A stretch of DNA of 64,000 nt from Salsipaludibacter sp963735045 (GCA_963735045.1 CAVTIZ010000001.1:310001-374000); one strand, 5' to 3'; shown: positions 26,648 to 36,472, counted from the stretch's first letter. Notes: generated from the sequence alone by a model not told the origin. Translations and numbers: made by a program.

Positions 26648-27928
26648 ATGGACCACCAGCGGGTGCGACTGCTGTGGCCTGACCACCTCGGGCTCGCCCG
26701 CGGCAAGTACCTCCCGGCCGCGACGGCCGCCGGTGGGACGGCGCACTGCCTCGCCCTGTTCGCGCTGGACTACGACCGGCAGATGGATGTCGAGGCCCCC
26801 GGCCCGAAGGTCATGGAGGGCCTGCCCGACCTCGACGCGACGTTCGACCCCGAGTCGCTGCGACCCGGCTGGGAGCCCGACACCGCCGTCGCGGTCGCCG
26901 ACATCAGCTTCGAGGGCGGCGAGGTGGGCATGGGCTCGCGCACGGCTGCCAAGCGGGCGATCGCGGCCTGGCAGGACCTGGGCTGGGATCCCATGCTGGG
27001 CATCGAGCTCGAGGCCTACCTCATGGAGCCCACGGAGCAGGGGTGGCAGCGCGTGGCCACCCCCGGCCACTACGTCTACGCCACCGGACCGGCCGCGGAC
27101 CCGACCGGCCTCATCGACGAGATCATGGCGACCGCGGCCCGGGTCGGGCTGCCACTGGAGTCGGTCAACACCGAGTACGACGCCGGCCAGTTCGAGCTGA
27201 CACTGCACTACGACCGTGCGCTGCAGGCACTCGACGACGCCTTCCTGTTCAAGCAGATGGCCCGCGAGCTCGCGATGGAACGTGGCCTCATGCTCACCTT
27301 CCTCGGCAAGCCGATCGACGACGCGGGCGGGTCGGGGCTGCATCTCAACCTGTCGCTCAACGACGACGCCGGTGGCAACGCGATGACCGACCCCGACGGT
27401 GAGCACGGGTTGTCGGACCTGGCGCGCCGCTGCCTGGCGGGGATGCTGGCCCACCACGAGGGCATGACCGCGCTGTGCTGCCCGACCGTCAACGCCTACA
27501 AGCGCATCCGGCCGGCCGAGTTCATCCCGTACTGGGCCAACTGGGGACTGGACCACCGCGGCACGACCATCCGGGTGCCCCCGCACCGGGGCGCCGGCAC
27601 GCGGCTGGAGCACCGACTGTCCGACGGTGCCGCCAACCCCTACACCGCCGCCGCCGCGGTCCTGCAGGCCGCCCGACTCGGTGTCGTGGACGAGTTGGAC
27701 TGCCCCGACGCCGAGACCGGCAACTGCCTCGACGAGGTCAACACCGATCGCCACGTCCCCGAGTCCCTGGCCGAGGCCCTCGACGCCCTGCAGGCCGACA
27801 CCGCCCTGTGCGAGGCGATCGGCCAACCGCTGGTCGACCACTTCGTCCACCTCAAGCGCACCGAGTGGGCCAAGTTCGCCACCCACGTCAGCGACTGGGA
27901 GCTGCAGCACTACCTGCCGTTCCACTGA
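26648..27928 (+). CDS. Glutamine-synthetase-family gamma-glutamyl-amine ligase (PuuA/GlnA3-like)
   Basis: A 426-residue GS-fold ATP-dependent ligase. Metal and substrate residues appear in LGIELEAYL, NTEYDAGQFELTLHY, GSGLHLNLSLN, NAYKRIRPAEF, TTIRVP and RLEHRLSDGAANPY. It is shorter and more divergent than housekeeping GlnA and lacks the adenylylation-loop context, as in gamma-glutamylpolyamine or other gamma-glutamyl-amide synthetases. Expected reaction: glutamate + amine + ATP to gamma-glutamylamide. GGGGAG lies 6 nt before the ATG. It opens a plus-strand unit with the flavin oxidase, divergent from MarR at site D. The amine is not predictable from sequence. Confidence 0.9.
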   Translation: MDHQRVRLLWPDHLGLARGKYLPAATAAGGTAHCLALFALDYDRQMDVEAPGPKVMEGLPDLDATFDPESLRPGWEPDTAVAVADISFEGGEVGMGSRTAAKRAIAAWQDLGWDPMLGIELEAYLMEPTEQGWQRVATPGHYVYATGPAADPTGLIDEIMATAARVGLPLESVNTEYDAGQFELTLHYDRALQALDDAFLFKQMARELAMERGLMLTFLGKPIDDAGGSGLHLNLSLNDDAGGNAMTDPDGEHGLSDLARRCLAGMLAHHEGMTALCCPTVNAYKRIRPAEFIPYWANWGLDHRGTTIRVPPHRGAGTRLEHRLSDGAANPYTAAAAVLQAARLGVVDELDCPDAETGNCLDEVNTDRHVPESLAEALDALQADTALCEAIGQPLVDHFVHLKRTEWAKFATHVSDWELQHYLPFH

Positions 27929-28020
27929 CCCGTCCGGTCGCCGGGGGCATGTCGGACGTCCCGGCCCCTGCACCGGGAGGCCCCGGTGGGCAGACTCGCC
28001 TCCCCACCATCGGAGCGGCG

Positions 28021-29277
28021 ATGACGCAGGACCGACGACGCAACTGGGCCGGCAACCGGACCTACGACGCGACCGGACTGGCCGAGCCCGACTCGGTCGA
28101 GGAGCTGGCCGCCCTGGTCACCTCGACCCCCCAACTGCACGCCCTGGGCAGCCGCCACAGCTTCAACGGCGTGGCCGACACGACCGGGACCCAGGTCAGC
28201 CTCGCCCACCTCGCGCCCACCGTGGACGTCGACGTCGAGGCCGCCACCGCCACCGTGTCCGCATGGGCGACCTACGGCGACGTCGCCCCGGCCATCCACG
28301 AGCACGGGCTGGCGCTGGAGTCCCTGGCGTCGCTGCCCCACATCAGTGTCGCGGGGGCGTGCGCGACCGCCACGCACGGGTCGGGCGCCGACAATCGGAA
28401 CCTGTCCGCCGCGGTGCGCGCGATGACCTTCGTCGACGGCACCGGCGAGCTGGTGGAGGTCGCGCGTGACACGGATCCAGACCGGTTCCCGGGGCTGGTG
28501 GTCCACCTCGGCGCGATCGGGATCGTGACGTCGATCACCCTGGACCTGGTCGAGGCCGTTCCCCACCACCAACGGGCCTGGGTCGACCTCCCCGGCGAGG
28601 TGCTGGCCGAACACGTCGACGAGGTGATGGGCGGGGCGCGCAGCGTCAGCTGCTTCACCCGGTGGCAGGACGGGCGCATCGACACCGTGCTCCACAAGGC
28701 CGTCGGTGATCCCGACGACGATCCGGCCGACGTCCTGGGCGCGCCACGCGCCACCGACACCCGCCACCCCATCCCCGGCCTCGACCCGGCCAACGTCACC
28801 GAGCAGCTCGGCGTCTCCGGTTCGTGGTACGACCGGATCCCGCACTTCCGGATGGGGTTCACGCCCAGCAACGGGGAGGAGATCCAGTCCGAATGGTTCG
28901 TGCGGAGGGAGGACGCGGCCGACGCCCTGACGGCGATGTGGTCGGTCGGCGCCGACCTCGACGACGCCCTGCAGGTGTCCGAACTTCGCACGATCGCCGC
29001 CGACGACCTGTGGTTGAGCCCCGCCTGCGAACGCGACGTCTTCGCCCTGCACTTCACCTGGGTGCGTGACGACGACCTGGTCGCTGCTGCCGTGGACACC
29101 GTGGAGGGCGCCCTGGCCCCGTTCGACCCCCTGCCGCACTGGGGCAAGGTGTCCCACGTCCCGCCCGCCGTGATCGCCCGACGGGTCCCCCGACTGGGCG
29201 ACTTCGCGGTGCTGGCCGACACCCACGACCCCGACCACCGGTTCCGCAACACCTTCCTCGACGACCTGCTCGGCTGA
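28021..29277 (+). CDS. FAD-dependent alditol/sugar-alcohol oxidase-like protein (VAO family)
   Basis: A 418-residue vanillyl-alcohol-oxidase-family flavoprotein that resembles Streptomyces alditol oxidase along its length: RNWAGNRTYDA, ALGSRHSFNGVADTTG (with the likely covalent FAD-linking His), LASLPHISVAGACATATHGSG, CTRWQD-type active-site region and a C-terminal PHWGKVSHVPP. Such oxidases convert a primary alcohol to an aldehyde with release of H2O2. GGAG lies 5 nt before the ATG. It follows the GS-like gene by 92 bp, so it may share its transcript and act on a pathway alcohol; no PuuB-type oxidase is present. Confidence 0.88.
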   Translation: MTQDRRRNWAGNRTYDATGLAEPDSVEELAALVTSTPQLHALGSRHSFNGVADTTGTQVSLAHLAPTVDVDVEAATATVSAWATYGDVAPAIHEHGLALESLASLPHISVAGACATATHGSGADNRNLSAAVRAMTFVDGTGELVEVARDTDPDRFPGLVVHLGAIGIVTSITLDLVEAVPHHQRAWVDLPGEVLAEHVDEVMGGARSVSCFTRWQDGRIDTVLHKAVGDPDDDPADVLGAPRATDTRHPIPGLDPANVTEQLGVSGSWYDRIPHFRMGFTPSNGEEIQSEWFVRREDAADALTAMWSVGADLDDALQVSELRTIAADDLWLSPACERDVFALHFTWVRDDDLVAAAVDTVEGALAPFDPLPHWGKVSHVPPAVIARRVPRLGDFAVLADTHDPDHRFRNTFLDDLLG

Positions 29278-29320
29278 CGGCCCCGACCCGACCCCGACCA
29301 CCACGCGCTGCCTGACGCCC

Positions 29321-29384
29321 CCCAGAGCCGTCGGTTGTCGGATCCACCCGCACTGGTGCGGTCGAGCTCCCCAACCGACTGGGG
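29321..29384. other. Stem-loop element, copy 2 of 2; probable terminator region for convergent units
   Basis: Arms GTCGGTTG (29330-29337) and CAACCGAC (29372-29379) enclose a 34-nt loop that starts TCGGATCC, contains the inner palindrome CCGCAC-TG-GTGCGG and ends TCCC. Flanking CCCCAG and CTGGGG can extend the stem with a bulge. It sits between the convergent flavin oxidase and MOSC genes, just past the end of the nuo-operon tail. Compare copy 1 at 5862-5911. Confidence 0.68.
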
Positions 29385-29394
29385 GGTGGGGGGG

Positions 29395-30117
29395 TCAGGG
29401 GGTGACGGGGTCGCCGGGGTGGAGGGTTCCGGTCGTGGCGACACGGGCGTAGACGCCCAGCACGGGCTCGGGGCGTTCGGCGGCCAGGCCGCGCAGCCAC
29501 TCGGCCGGTCGCGCCACGCCGTCCTGGGCGAGGTCGACCATCCGGCAGCGCTCGATCGGCTCCATGATCGCCAGTCCCACCTCGCCGACGCCCACGACCC
29601 GGTCGACCCAGCCCTCCTCCTCGAACGGCTCGTCGGTGGCCACCACCAGGTTCACGCGGATGCGGTGTCGCCCGTCGTCGCCACCCAGCCGGTCCGCGGC
29701 CCACGCCAGTGTCGCCGAACCGACCAACGACACCGGGCCCGCGTCCTGGTGGGCCACGTCGGCCTCGGCCCGGACCGCCACCTCGGCCGCCATCGCCGCC
29801 GACAGGGCCGCGTCCAGGTCCGGGTCCCCCACGACCCAGTCGCCGGCGGAACCCGACGCCGCATCGGGGCCCACGACGCGCACGGTGTCACCGACCGTCC
29901 GGGCCGCGAAGTCGAACACGGCGTCGCGACGCCGGAACCGTCGGGTGGTCTTGCCCGAGGCCAGGCGGTCCTCGGCGTCCACGACGGCCCACCAGCGATC
30001 CCCGACCAGTCCCCGGTCGTCCATGGCGGCGACCGCGAGGTCCTCGCCGCCCATCGACTTGACCGGGTAGCGACGGACGGCCAGCACCCGCCGATCGCCC
30101 GCGCTCGCCCGGGTCAT
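29395..30117 (-). CDS. MOSC domain-containing protein
   Basis: A 240-residue protein with the N-terminal beta-barrel (VLAVRRYPVKSMGGEDL, then GLVGDRWWAVVDA) and a MOSC domain (HRIRVNLVVATDEPFEEEGW, IMEPIERCRMVDLAQDG) whose Cys in ERCRM is the expected molybdenum-cofactor or sulfur ligand. Homologues (YiiM, YcbX, mARC) act in molybdoenzyme-type reduction of N-hydroxylated compounds. Its ATG shares a base with the polyprenyl synthase stop (TGATG), so it is the last gene of the nuo-polyprenyl transcript. The substrate is unknown. Confidence 0.85.
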   Translation of the reverse strand: MTRASAGDRRVLAVRRYPVKSMGGEDLAVAAMDDRGLVGDRWWAVVDAEDRLASGKTTRRFRRRDAVFDFAARTVGDTVRVVGPDAASGSAGDWVVGDPDLDAALSAAMAAEVAVRAEADVAHQDAGPVSLVGSATLAWAADRLGGDDGRHRIRVNLVVATDEPFEEEGWVDRVVGVGEVGLAIMEPIERCRMVDLAQDGVARPAEWLRGLAAERPEPVLGVYARVATTGTLHPGDPVTP

Positions 30118-31208
30118 CAGCCGACCCGTTCGAGGCTGTAGGTGGCGACCCGCGCCATGGCGGCCAGAGCGGGGGCCCGGCTGGCGCCGACGACGGTGTC
30201 GATCGCCTCGAGGTGGGCCTCGGCGGCATCGACGTAGGCCCGTGCCGACGCGCGGGCACGTGACAGCGCCGACGACGCCCGCAACAGGGCCAGGGCCTCC
30301 TCGAGGTCGTCGGGGGCCACGGCGCCGTCGCCCAACAGTTCGGTGAAGCGGCCCGACGGGTCGTCGTCGACCGCGTAGGCGACCGGGAGGGTCCGCACGC
30401 CCTCCAACAGGTCGGTGCCGGGGGTCTTGCCGGAGTCCTCGTGGTCGCTGGCCACGTCGAGGATGTCGTCGGACAACTGGAAGGCCATGCCGACGTTCCA
30501 CCCGTAGGCCGCCGCCGCCTCGACCACGTCGGGCGGGCAGCCCGACAACAGCGCGCCGTAGCGACACGAGGTCTCGATCAGCGACGCGGTCTTGCCCCCG
30601 ATGACGTCCAGGTAGTGGTCCTCGGTCGGGTCCAGCCGCGGGACCTCCGGTGGCAGCGCCCCGGTCGAGCCCTGCACCTCGGCGATCTGGCCCTCGCACA
30701 GCGCCGCCAACGTGCGCGACATGATCCGGGTGATCTCGACCCCCAGGTCGGCCGAGAGCTCCGAGGCACGGGCGAACAGGTAGTCGCCGGTCAGGATGGC
30801 GACCGTGTTGTCCCAGCGGGCGTTGGCGGAGCGCACCCCGCGCCGCGCCGGTGCCTCGTCGATGACGTCGTCGTGGTACAGCGTGGCGAGGTGGACCAGT
30901 TCGACGATCACCCCGGCCGGCACGATCCCGGGGGCCCCGGGGTCACCGAGGTGGGCGGTCAACGCGACCAGCATGGGGCGGAAGCGCTTGCCCCCGGCCT
31001 CCACCAGGTAGCCGGCCGTGGTGTCCACGAACGCCGCCGACGAGCGCACCTGCTGGGCCAGCAGGTCCTCGACGTCGTCGAGGAACGGGCCGAGGTCGAT
31101 GTCGCTGTCACGCAACTCGTCCAGCACCGACGACGGCACGCTGCCCGACCGACTCGGCCCACCGCGGGGCTCGGTGCCGGCACTCACGACCGACCGCCGA
31201 TCGAGCAC
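30117..31208 (-). CDS. Polyprenyl diphosphate synthase (menaquinone side chain)
   Basis: A 363-residue trans-isoprenyl diphosphate synthase. The substrate-binding GGKRFRP lies at about residues 72-78; the first Asp-rich motif is LYHDDVIDEAPARRG (Asp113-Asp117) and the second is FQLSDDILD. The long-chain subgroup makes the C35-C50 prenyl tail of menaquinone. It lies 34 bp after nuoN in the same orientation and within 30 kb of the men genes, which supports a quinone role. The GTG start has no strong ribosome site; internal GTGs at 31190 and 31187 are alternatives. Confidence 0.9.
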   Translation of the reverse strand: MLDRRSVVSAGTEPRGGPSRSGSVPSSVLDELRDSDIDLGPFLDDVEDLLAQQVRSSAAFVDTTAGYLVEAGGKRFRPMLVALTAHLGDPGAPGIVPAGVIVELVHLATLYHDDVIDEAPARRGVRSANARWDNTVAILTGDYLFARASELSADLGVEITRIMSRTLAALCEGQIAEVQGSTGALPPEVPRLDPTEDHYLDVIGGKTASLIETSCRYGALLSGCPPDVVEAAAAYGWNVGMAFQLSDDILDVASDHEDSGKTPGTDLLEGVRTLPVAYAVDDDPSGRFTELLGDGAVAPDDLEEALALLRASSALSRARASARAYVDAAEAHLEAIDTVVGASRAPALAAMARVATYSLERVG

Positions 31209-31242
31209 GGGCGCGATCGTGGCATGGTGGTGCGCGAAGGAG

Positions 31243-32892
31243 TCACCTGGCCAGCACCGCCGCCAGCTCGGCCACGTCGAGCACCAGTCGGGGCTGCAGG
31301 CCGAAGAACACGATCAGGACCGCGGCGGTGGTCGTCCCGATGTTCCAGCCGGGGCTGTAGGCGGGGATCGGGGCGTCTTCCGGCGGGTCGTGCAGGAACA
31401 TCGCCCCCATCAGCCGCAGGTAGTAGTAGGCGGCCACCACCGACGACACGACGCCGATGACCACCAGCCACGTCAGCCCGGCCCCGACCCCGGCGGAGAA
31501 CACCGTCAGCTTCCCGGTGAAGCCGATGGTCAGGGGGATCCCGGCCAGGGACAACAGCGCCACCGACAGCACCCCGGCCACCATCGGCGAGGTGCGACCG
31601 ACCCCGTACAGGTCGTGGATCTGGACCGCGCGACCGTTGCGACGTTCCACGGCGATGACGGCCCCGAAGGCGGCCAACGTCGTGATGGCGTAGGTCATCA
31701 GGTACCACAGCGTCCCGGACAGGCCCTCGTCGGACAGTGACACGATCCCGATGCTGGCGTAGCCGGCGTGGGCGATGGCGGAGTAGGCCAGCAGCCGCTT
31801 CACGTCGGTCTGCTGCAGGGCCGCGTAGGCCCCGTAGAGCATCGACACGGCCGACAGCACCGCGACCGCCGGGACCCACAGCGACGACAACGGCTCCCAC
31901 GCCACCACGAACAGGCGCAGCATCGCGGCGAAGCCGGCGGCCTTGGTGGCGGCGCCCATGAACGCGGTGACGTTGGTCGGCGCGCCCTCGTAGACATCGG
32001 GGACCCACAGCTGGAAGGGCACCAGCGCGACCTTGAACCCGATCCCGACCAGCACCAGCACCATCGACACGCCCAACACGCGCAGCGGCGTGGCGGGGTC
32101 GGCGATGCGGGCGGCGATGGCCGGCAGCTCCAGTGCCCCGGTCGCGACGTAGGCCAGCGCGAAGCCGTACAGCAGGATCGCCGAGGCGACCGCGCCGAGC
32201 ACGAAGTACTTGACGGCGGCCTCCTGCGAGCGTCGGTCCCGGCGCGCCATCCCGCTCAGCACGTACAGCGCGATCGACAGGATCTCGAGGGCCACGAACA
32301 GCATGAGCACGTCGTTGGCCGCGCCCAGCAGCGCCATGCCAGTGGCCGACAGCAGCAGGAGCGGCTCGAACTCGGGGCGGTGGATGTCGCGGTCACGCAG
32401 GTAGGCGTGGCCGATCGGCAGCACCAGCACGGTGGTGAGGTAGACGGTCAGGCGTGTGAACAGCGAGATCCCGTCCAGCGCGATCGAGCCCTGCATGGAC
32501 GTGGAGACCACCAGCGGGTCACCACCGGCCCAGGCGACCACGAAGATCTGCCACGTGGTCAGGACCAGCGCCGAGCCAGCCCCCAGGCCGGCGATCCAGG
32601 CATGCAGCGTCCGGGGTGTCCCGGCCAGCCCGAAGGTCAGCGCCACCAGGCCGACGCCCGCCACGATCGTGACGATCCCGGGGATGGCGGTGTCACTGCC
32701 GGTGCCACCACTGGCGGTCAGCAGGACGATGCCCACGGCGGTGATCACGGCACCCAGCGGCGCGGCCACCCACATGCGACGGCGTCCGGCGACGGTCACC
32801 AGCAGCAGCACCACGACCGCGACGACCATCGCGAGTTCGGGCGCGATGCTGGACCACGCGATCTCGGGGGTGGGGAAGGGGGTCGATGTCAT
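31243..32892 (-). CDS. nuoN: NADH-quinone oxidoreductase subunit N
   Basis: A 549-residue antiporter-like membrane subunit of complex I. It shows about 14 hydrophobic segments and NuoN signatures LEILSIALYVLSGMARRDRRSQEAAVKYFVLGA, VPFQLWVPDVYEGAPTNVTAFM and LLAYSAIAHAGYASIG, the last holding conserved Lys and His residues of proton channels. It is the last nuo gene, 10 bp after nuoM, in the canonical A-to-N order. Confidence 0.97.
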   Translation of the reverse strand: MTSTPFPTPEIAWSSIAPELAMVVAVVVLLLVTVAGRRRMWVAAPLGAVITAVGIVLLTASGGTGSDTAIPGIVTIVAGVGLVALTFGLAGTPRTLHAWIAGLGAGSALVLTTWQIFVVAWAGGDPLVVSTSMQGSIALDGISLFTRLTVYLTTVLVLPIGHAYLRDRDIHRPEFEPLLLLSATGMALLGAANDVLMLFVALEILSIALYVLSGMARRDRRSQEAAVKYFVLGAVASAILLYGFALAYVATGALELPAIAARIADPATPLRVLGVSMVLVLVGIGFKVALVPFQLWVPDVYEGAPTNVTAFMGAATKAAGFAAMLRLFVVAWEPLSSLWVPAVAVLSAVSMLYGAYAALQQTDVKRLLAYSAIAHAGYASIGIVSLSDEGLSGTLWYLMTYAITTLAAFGAVIAVERRNGRAVQIHDLYGVGRTSPMVAGVLSVALLSLAGIPLTIGFTGKLTVFSAGVGAGLTWLVVIGVVSSVVAAYYYLRLMGAMFLHDPPEDAPIPAYSPGWNIGTTTAAVLIVFFGLQPRLVLDVAELAAVLAR

Positions 32893-32902
32893 CGTCGTGT
32901 CC

Positions 32903-34411
32903 TCACTGCCCCGCGACGACGCTCAGCACGCCGTCGACGGAGGGTTGGACGAGGTCGTACAGGGGCTGGGGGTAGACCCCGATCACCACGATCAGGACCA
33001 CCAGCGGGACCATGATGCCGATCTCGCGAGCGTTCAGGTCGGTGGTGGAACGGTTGGCGTCACCCTCCAGGGGTCCCTGGAACATCCGCTGGTAGGCCCA
33101 CAGCAGGTACAGGGCCGCGAGCACGGCACCGAAGGACCCGAGCACGGCCGCCCAGGGGACCTCCTGGAAGGTCCCGAGCAGGATCGGGAACTCGCCGACG
33201 AAGCCGTTGAGGGCGGGCAGCGCCAGCGACGACATCACCACGACCAGGAACAGCCCGGCGTAGACGGGGACCTGCTTGGCCAGCCCCCCGAAGTCACTGA
33301 TCGCGCGGGTGTGCCGGCGGTCGTAGAGGAACCCGATCAGGAGGAACAGTGCTCCCGTGGACAGCCCGTGGTTGACCATCTGGACCACCCCGGCCGACGT
33401 CGCGGTGGAGTTGAGGGCGAAGATGCCGAGCACGACGAAGCCCATGTGGGACACCGACGAGTACGCGACCAGCTTCTTGATGTCGGGCTGCACCAACGCC
33501 ACGATCGCGCCGTACAGGATCCCGACCACGGCCAGCACCAGCATCCACGGGACCGCGAAGAACCCGTCCCCGGTGCCCAGCGACAGTTCGCGGGTGGCGT
33601 CGGGGAACAGCGTCAGGCAGTAGCGGATGAACCCGTAGCCCCCCAACTTCAGCATGATGGCGGCCAGGAACACCGACCCGGCGGTGGGTGCCTCGGTGTG
33701 GGCGTCGGGCAGCCAGGTGTGGACCGGGAACAGCGGGACCTTCACCGCGAAGGCGAGGAAGAACGCGCCGAACAACCATCGCTGCTCGACCATGGACAGC
33801 GACTGCGAGGCCTGGCGCATGGCGTCGTAGGAGAACGACTCCGCACCACCGGCCTGGTAGAGGTACAGCACGCCCACCAGCAGCATCAGGCCGCCCAGCA
33901 GGGTGTACAGGAAGAACTTGACGGCGGCGTAGCGCCGGTTGGCGCCACCCCAGATCCCGATCACGAGGTACATCGGGACCAGCGTGAACTCGAACAGGAC
34001 GTAGAAGACCAGCAGGTCCTGGGCGGTGAAGACCCCGATGACGGCGGCCTCCAGGGCGAGGAAGGCGGCCAGGTAGCCCCGCACGTTGTTCTGCTGGTCC
34101 CACGACGACACCACGATCAGTGGCATCAGGAAGGTGGTCAACAGGACCAGCACCAGCGAGATGCCGTCGACCCCGAAGGTCAGGTCGGACCCGATCGCGG
34201 GGATCCAGGGCAGGCTGTCGACGGCCTGGACGCCGCCGATCGGGTCGAAGTCCAGCAACAGCACGACCGAGGCCACGAAGGTGACCACGCTGGCGCCCAA
34301 CGCGATCCAGCGTGCGACCGCATCGTCTTCGGTCAACAGGCCGGCCGCGACCGCACCCAGCAGGGGCACCAGCAGCAGGACGGTGACGAGGTTGTCGGTG
34401 AGGATCGCCAT
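32903..34411 (-). CDS. nuoM: NADH-quinone oxidoreductase subunit M
   Basis: A 502-residue proton-pumping membrane subunit. Typical segments are FYVLFEFTLVPMYLVIGIWGG, with the conserved channel Glu, the FPVHTWLPDAHTEAPTAGSV motif and KKLVAYSSVSHMGFVVLGI with the conserved Lys. Length is normal. Its ATG overlaps the nuoL stop by one base (TGATG). Confidence 0.97.
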   Translation of the reverse strand: MAILTDNLVTVLLLVPLLGAVAAGLLTEDDAVARWIALGASVVTFVASVVLLLDFDPIGGVQAVDSLPWIPAIGSDLTFGVDGISLVLVLLTTFLMPLIVVSSWDQQNNVRGYLAAFLALEAAVIGVFTAQDLLVFYVLFEFTLVPMYLVIGIWGGANRRYAAVKFFLYTLLGGLMLLVGVLYLYQAGGAESFSYDAMRQASQSLSMVEQRWLFGAFFLAFAVKVPLFPVHTWLPDAHTEAPTAGSVFLAAIMLKLGGYGFIRYCLTLFPDATRELSLGTGDGFFAVPWMLVLAVVGILYGAIVALVQPDIKKLVAYSSVSHMGFVVLGIFALNSTATSAGVVQMVNHGLSTGALFLLIGFLYDRRHTRAISDFGGLAKQVPVYAGLFLVVVMSSLALPALNGFVGEFPILLGTFQEVPWAAVLGSFGAVLAALYLLWAYQRMFQGPLEGDANRSTTDLNAREIGIMVPLVVLIVVIGVYPQPLYDLVQPSVDGVLSVVAGQ

Positions 34412-36423
34412 CAGCGCACCTGCAGGATCAGGGCGCCGGCCAGCACGACCGCACCGAGGACGAACGCGGCCAGGTAACCCCGGGCCAACCCCGTCTGCGC
34501 CCGCCTGGCCACCGAACCGATCTCGCCGCTGGCGCGACCGACCCCGTTGACCGCCCCGTCCACGACGACGCGGTCGAAGGCGGCCGACGCGGCGGCGAAC
34601 CAGCCACCGAAGCGGGTGAACACGGCCTCGTAGGCCTCGTCGACGAAGAACTTGCGTTCGAGCAACTCCGCCACCGGGCCACGCAGGGGCTCGGCCCGCT
34701 TGCCGATGGACATGTCCCGGCGCCAGTAGACGGCCAGTCCGGCGCCCAGGCCCAGCAGCGCGGCCACGACCGAGATGCCGATCAGGGCCGGCTCGGTCAG
34801 GGCACCGTGCTCGGCGAACGCCAGTCCCTCGACGTCACCCACGACCGGTTGCAACCAGGTGAAGAACGGTCCGCCGTGGGTGGCGTTGAGCACGAGCCCG
34901 CCGACGGCGGACAGCGCGGCCAGGATCACCAGCGGGATGGTCATCGACGACGGGGACTCGTGGGGGTGCAGCGCGACCCGGCCGTGGCCGTGCGGGTCGG
35001 CGACCTCGTCACCCTCGGTCCAGCGTGGTGCACCGAGGAAGATCAGCACGAACCAACGGGTCATGTAGAACGCCGTGAGGACGGCGGTCAGGATGCCGAT
35101 CCCCCACACCGCGGTGAAGCCGTGTTCGTAGGCGGTGGTCAGGATCTGGTCCTTGGAGAAGAACCCGGACAGGGTTGGCACCCCGGAGATGGCGATCCAC
35201 GCCACCGCGGAGGTCCAGAAGGTGATCGGCATGGCCTTGCGCAGGCCACCCATCCGCCACGCGTCGGTCTGGTTCGCCATGGCGTGCATGACCGAACCGG
35301 CGGCCAGGAACAGCAGCCCCTTGAAGAAGGCGTGGGTGACGAGGTGGAAGATGCTCTCGGCGAAGGCGCCGACCCCGATGCCAGCCACCATGTAGCCCAA
35401 CTGCGACACCGTCGAGTAGGCCAGGATCTTCTTGATGTCGTCCTGTCGCAACGCGATCAGCGCGGTCAGCAACGCGGTGATCGCCCCGATCCAGGCCACC
35501 ACCGTCATGGCGTCCAGGCTCTGGACGTAGATCGCCGACGTGCGTGCCATCAGGTAGACGCCGGCGGTGACCATGGTGGCAGCGTGCATCAACGCCGACA
35601 CCGGCGTCGGACCCGCCATGGCGTCGGGCAGCCACACGAACAGCGGCAGCTGGGCCGACTTGCCGACCGCGCCGCCCAGCAGCAGCAGGCCGAGCAGCAT
35701 CGCGCCACCGCCGGTCAGGACGCCCGCCTGTTCCAGGATGCCGCCGTGGTCGGGGGTGACGAAGTCCAGCGTGCCGAACTGGGAGAAGGCGAAGAACATC
35801 GCGATCATCAACGACACGTCGCCGACGCGGTTGACGATGAAGGCCTTCTTGGCCGCCACGCCGTTGGCGATGTCTTCGAACCAGAACCCGATCAGCAGGA
35901 ACGACGAGACCCCGACGCCCTCCCAGCCCACGAACAGCACCAGCAGCGACGACCCCAGCACCAGCACCAGCATCGAGCCCATGAACAGGTTGAGGTAGGC
36001 GAAGAAGCGCCCGAAGCGACTGTCCCCGTCCATGTAGCCCCACGAGTACACGTGCACCAACGTGCCGATCCCGGTCACCACCAGCAGCATGACCGTGGTC
36101 AGCTGGTCCACCAGCAGGCTCCACGACACCGACAGGTCGCCGACGTCGAGGAAGGTCGCCACGTCCACGACGTAGGACGCCTGTTCGGCGCGGACCTGCA
36201 GGAACACCGCGATCGACAACGCGAAGGTCACGGCGGCGATGGCGGTCGGGATCCAGGCCACGCGGTCGCGCAGGGTCCGGTTGAGCGCCAGCGTCAGCAC
36301 GAAGCCGAGCAGTGGCAGCACCGGGATCAGCCAGACGATCGCGATCGCCCCCGAGGTCGCCTCGACGACGCTGTTGACCATGGCCTCACCGCCTTCGGCG
36401 GCCTCGGTCGCAAGGAAGAGCAT
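34411..36423 (-). CDS. nuoL: NADH-quinone oxidoreductase subunit L
   Basis: A 670-residue antiporter-like subunit with the long C-terminal lateral helix. Signatures are FVGWEGVGVSSFLLIGFW, FVWLPDAMAGPTPVSALMHAATMVTAGVYL and KKILAYSTVSQLGYM. Start at 36423 (GGAG 8 nt upstream) is chosen; an ATG at 36381 near MVNSVVEATSGAIAI is an alternative, and an ORF extension to 36516 would overlap nuoK. The final hydrophobic segment (AAFVLGAVVLAGALIL) is intact. Confidence 0.96.
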   Translation of the reverse strand: MLFLATEAAEGGEAMVNSVVEATSGAIAIVWLIPVLPLLGFVLTLALNRTLRDRVAWIPTAIAAVTFALSIAVFLQVRAEQASYVVDVATFLDVGDLSVSWSLLVDQLTTVMLLVVTGIGTLVHVYSWGYMDGDSRFGRFFAYLNLFMGSMLVLVLGSSLLVLFVGWEGVGVSSFLLIGFWFEDIANGVAAKKAFIVNRVGDVSLMIAMFFAFSQFGTLDFVTPDHGGILEQAGVLTGGGAMLLGLLLLGGAVGKSAQLPLFVWLPDAMAGPTPVSALMHAATMVTAGVYLMARTSAIYVQSLDAMTVVAWIGAITALLTALIALRQDDIKKILAYSTVSQLGYMVAGIGVGAFAESIFHLVTHAFFKGLLFLAAGSVMHAMANQTDAWRMGGLRKAMPITFWTSAVAWIAISGVPTLSGFFSKDQILTTAYEHGFTAVWGIGILTAVLTAFYMTRWFVLIFLGAPRWTEGDEVADPHGHGRVALHPHESPSSMTIPLVILAALSAVGGLVLNATHGGPFFTWLQPVVGDVEGLAFAEHGALTEPALIGISVVAALLGLGAGLAVYWRRDMSIGKRAEPLRGPVAELLERKFFVDEAYEAVFTRFGGWFAAASAAFDRVVVDGAVNGVGRASGEIGSVARRAQTGLARGYLAAFVLGAVVLAGALILQVR

Positions 36424-36472
36424 TGCTCGGACTCCAGCGGTCAGTGATGGGTGGGTGGCGGGACGGGGCGGG

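Noticed and set aside
29395..30699. 434-codon version of the MOSC gene
   Set aside because: The upstream half overlaps the polyprenyl synthase in another frame; the conserved MOSC N-terminus begins at the ATG at 30117.
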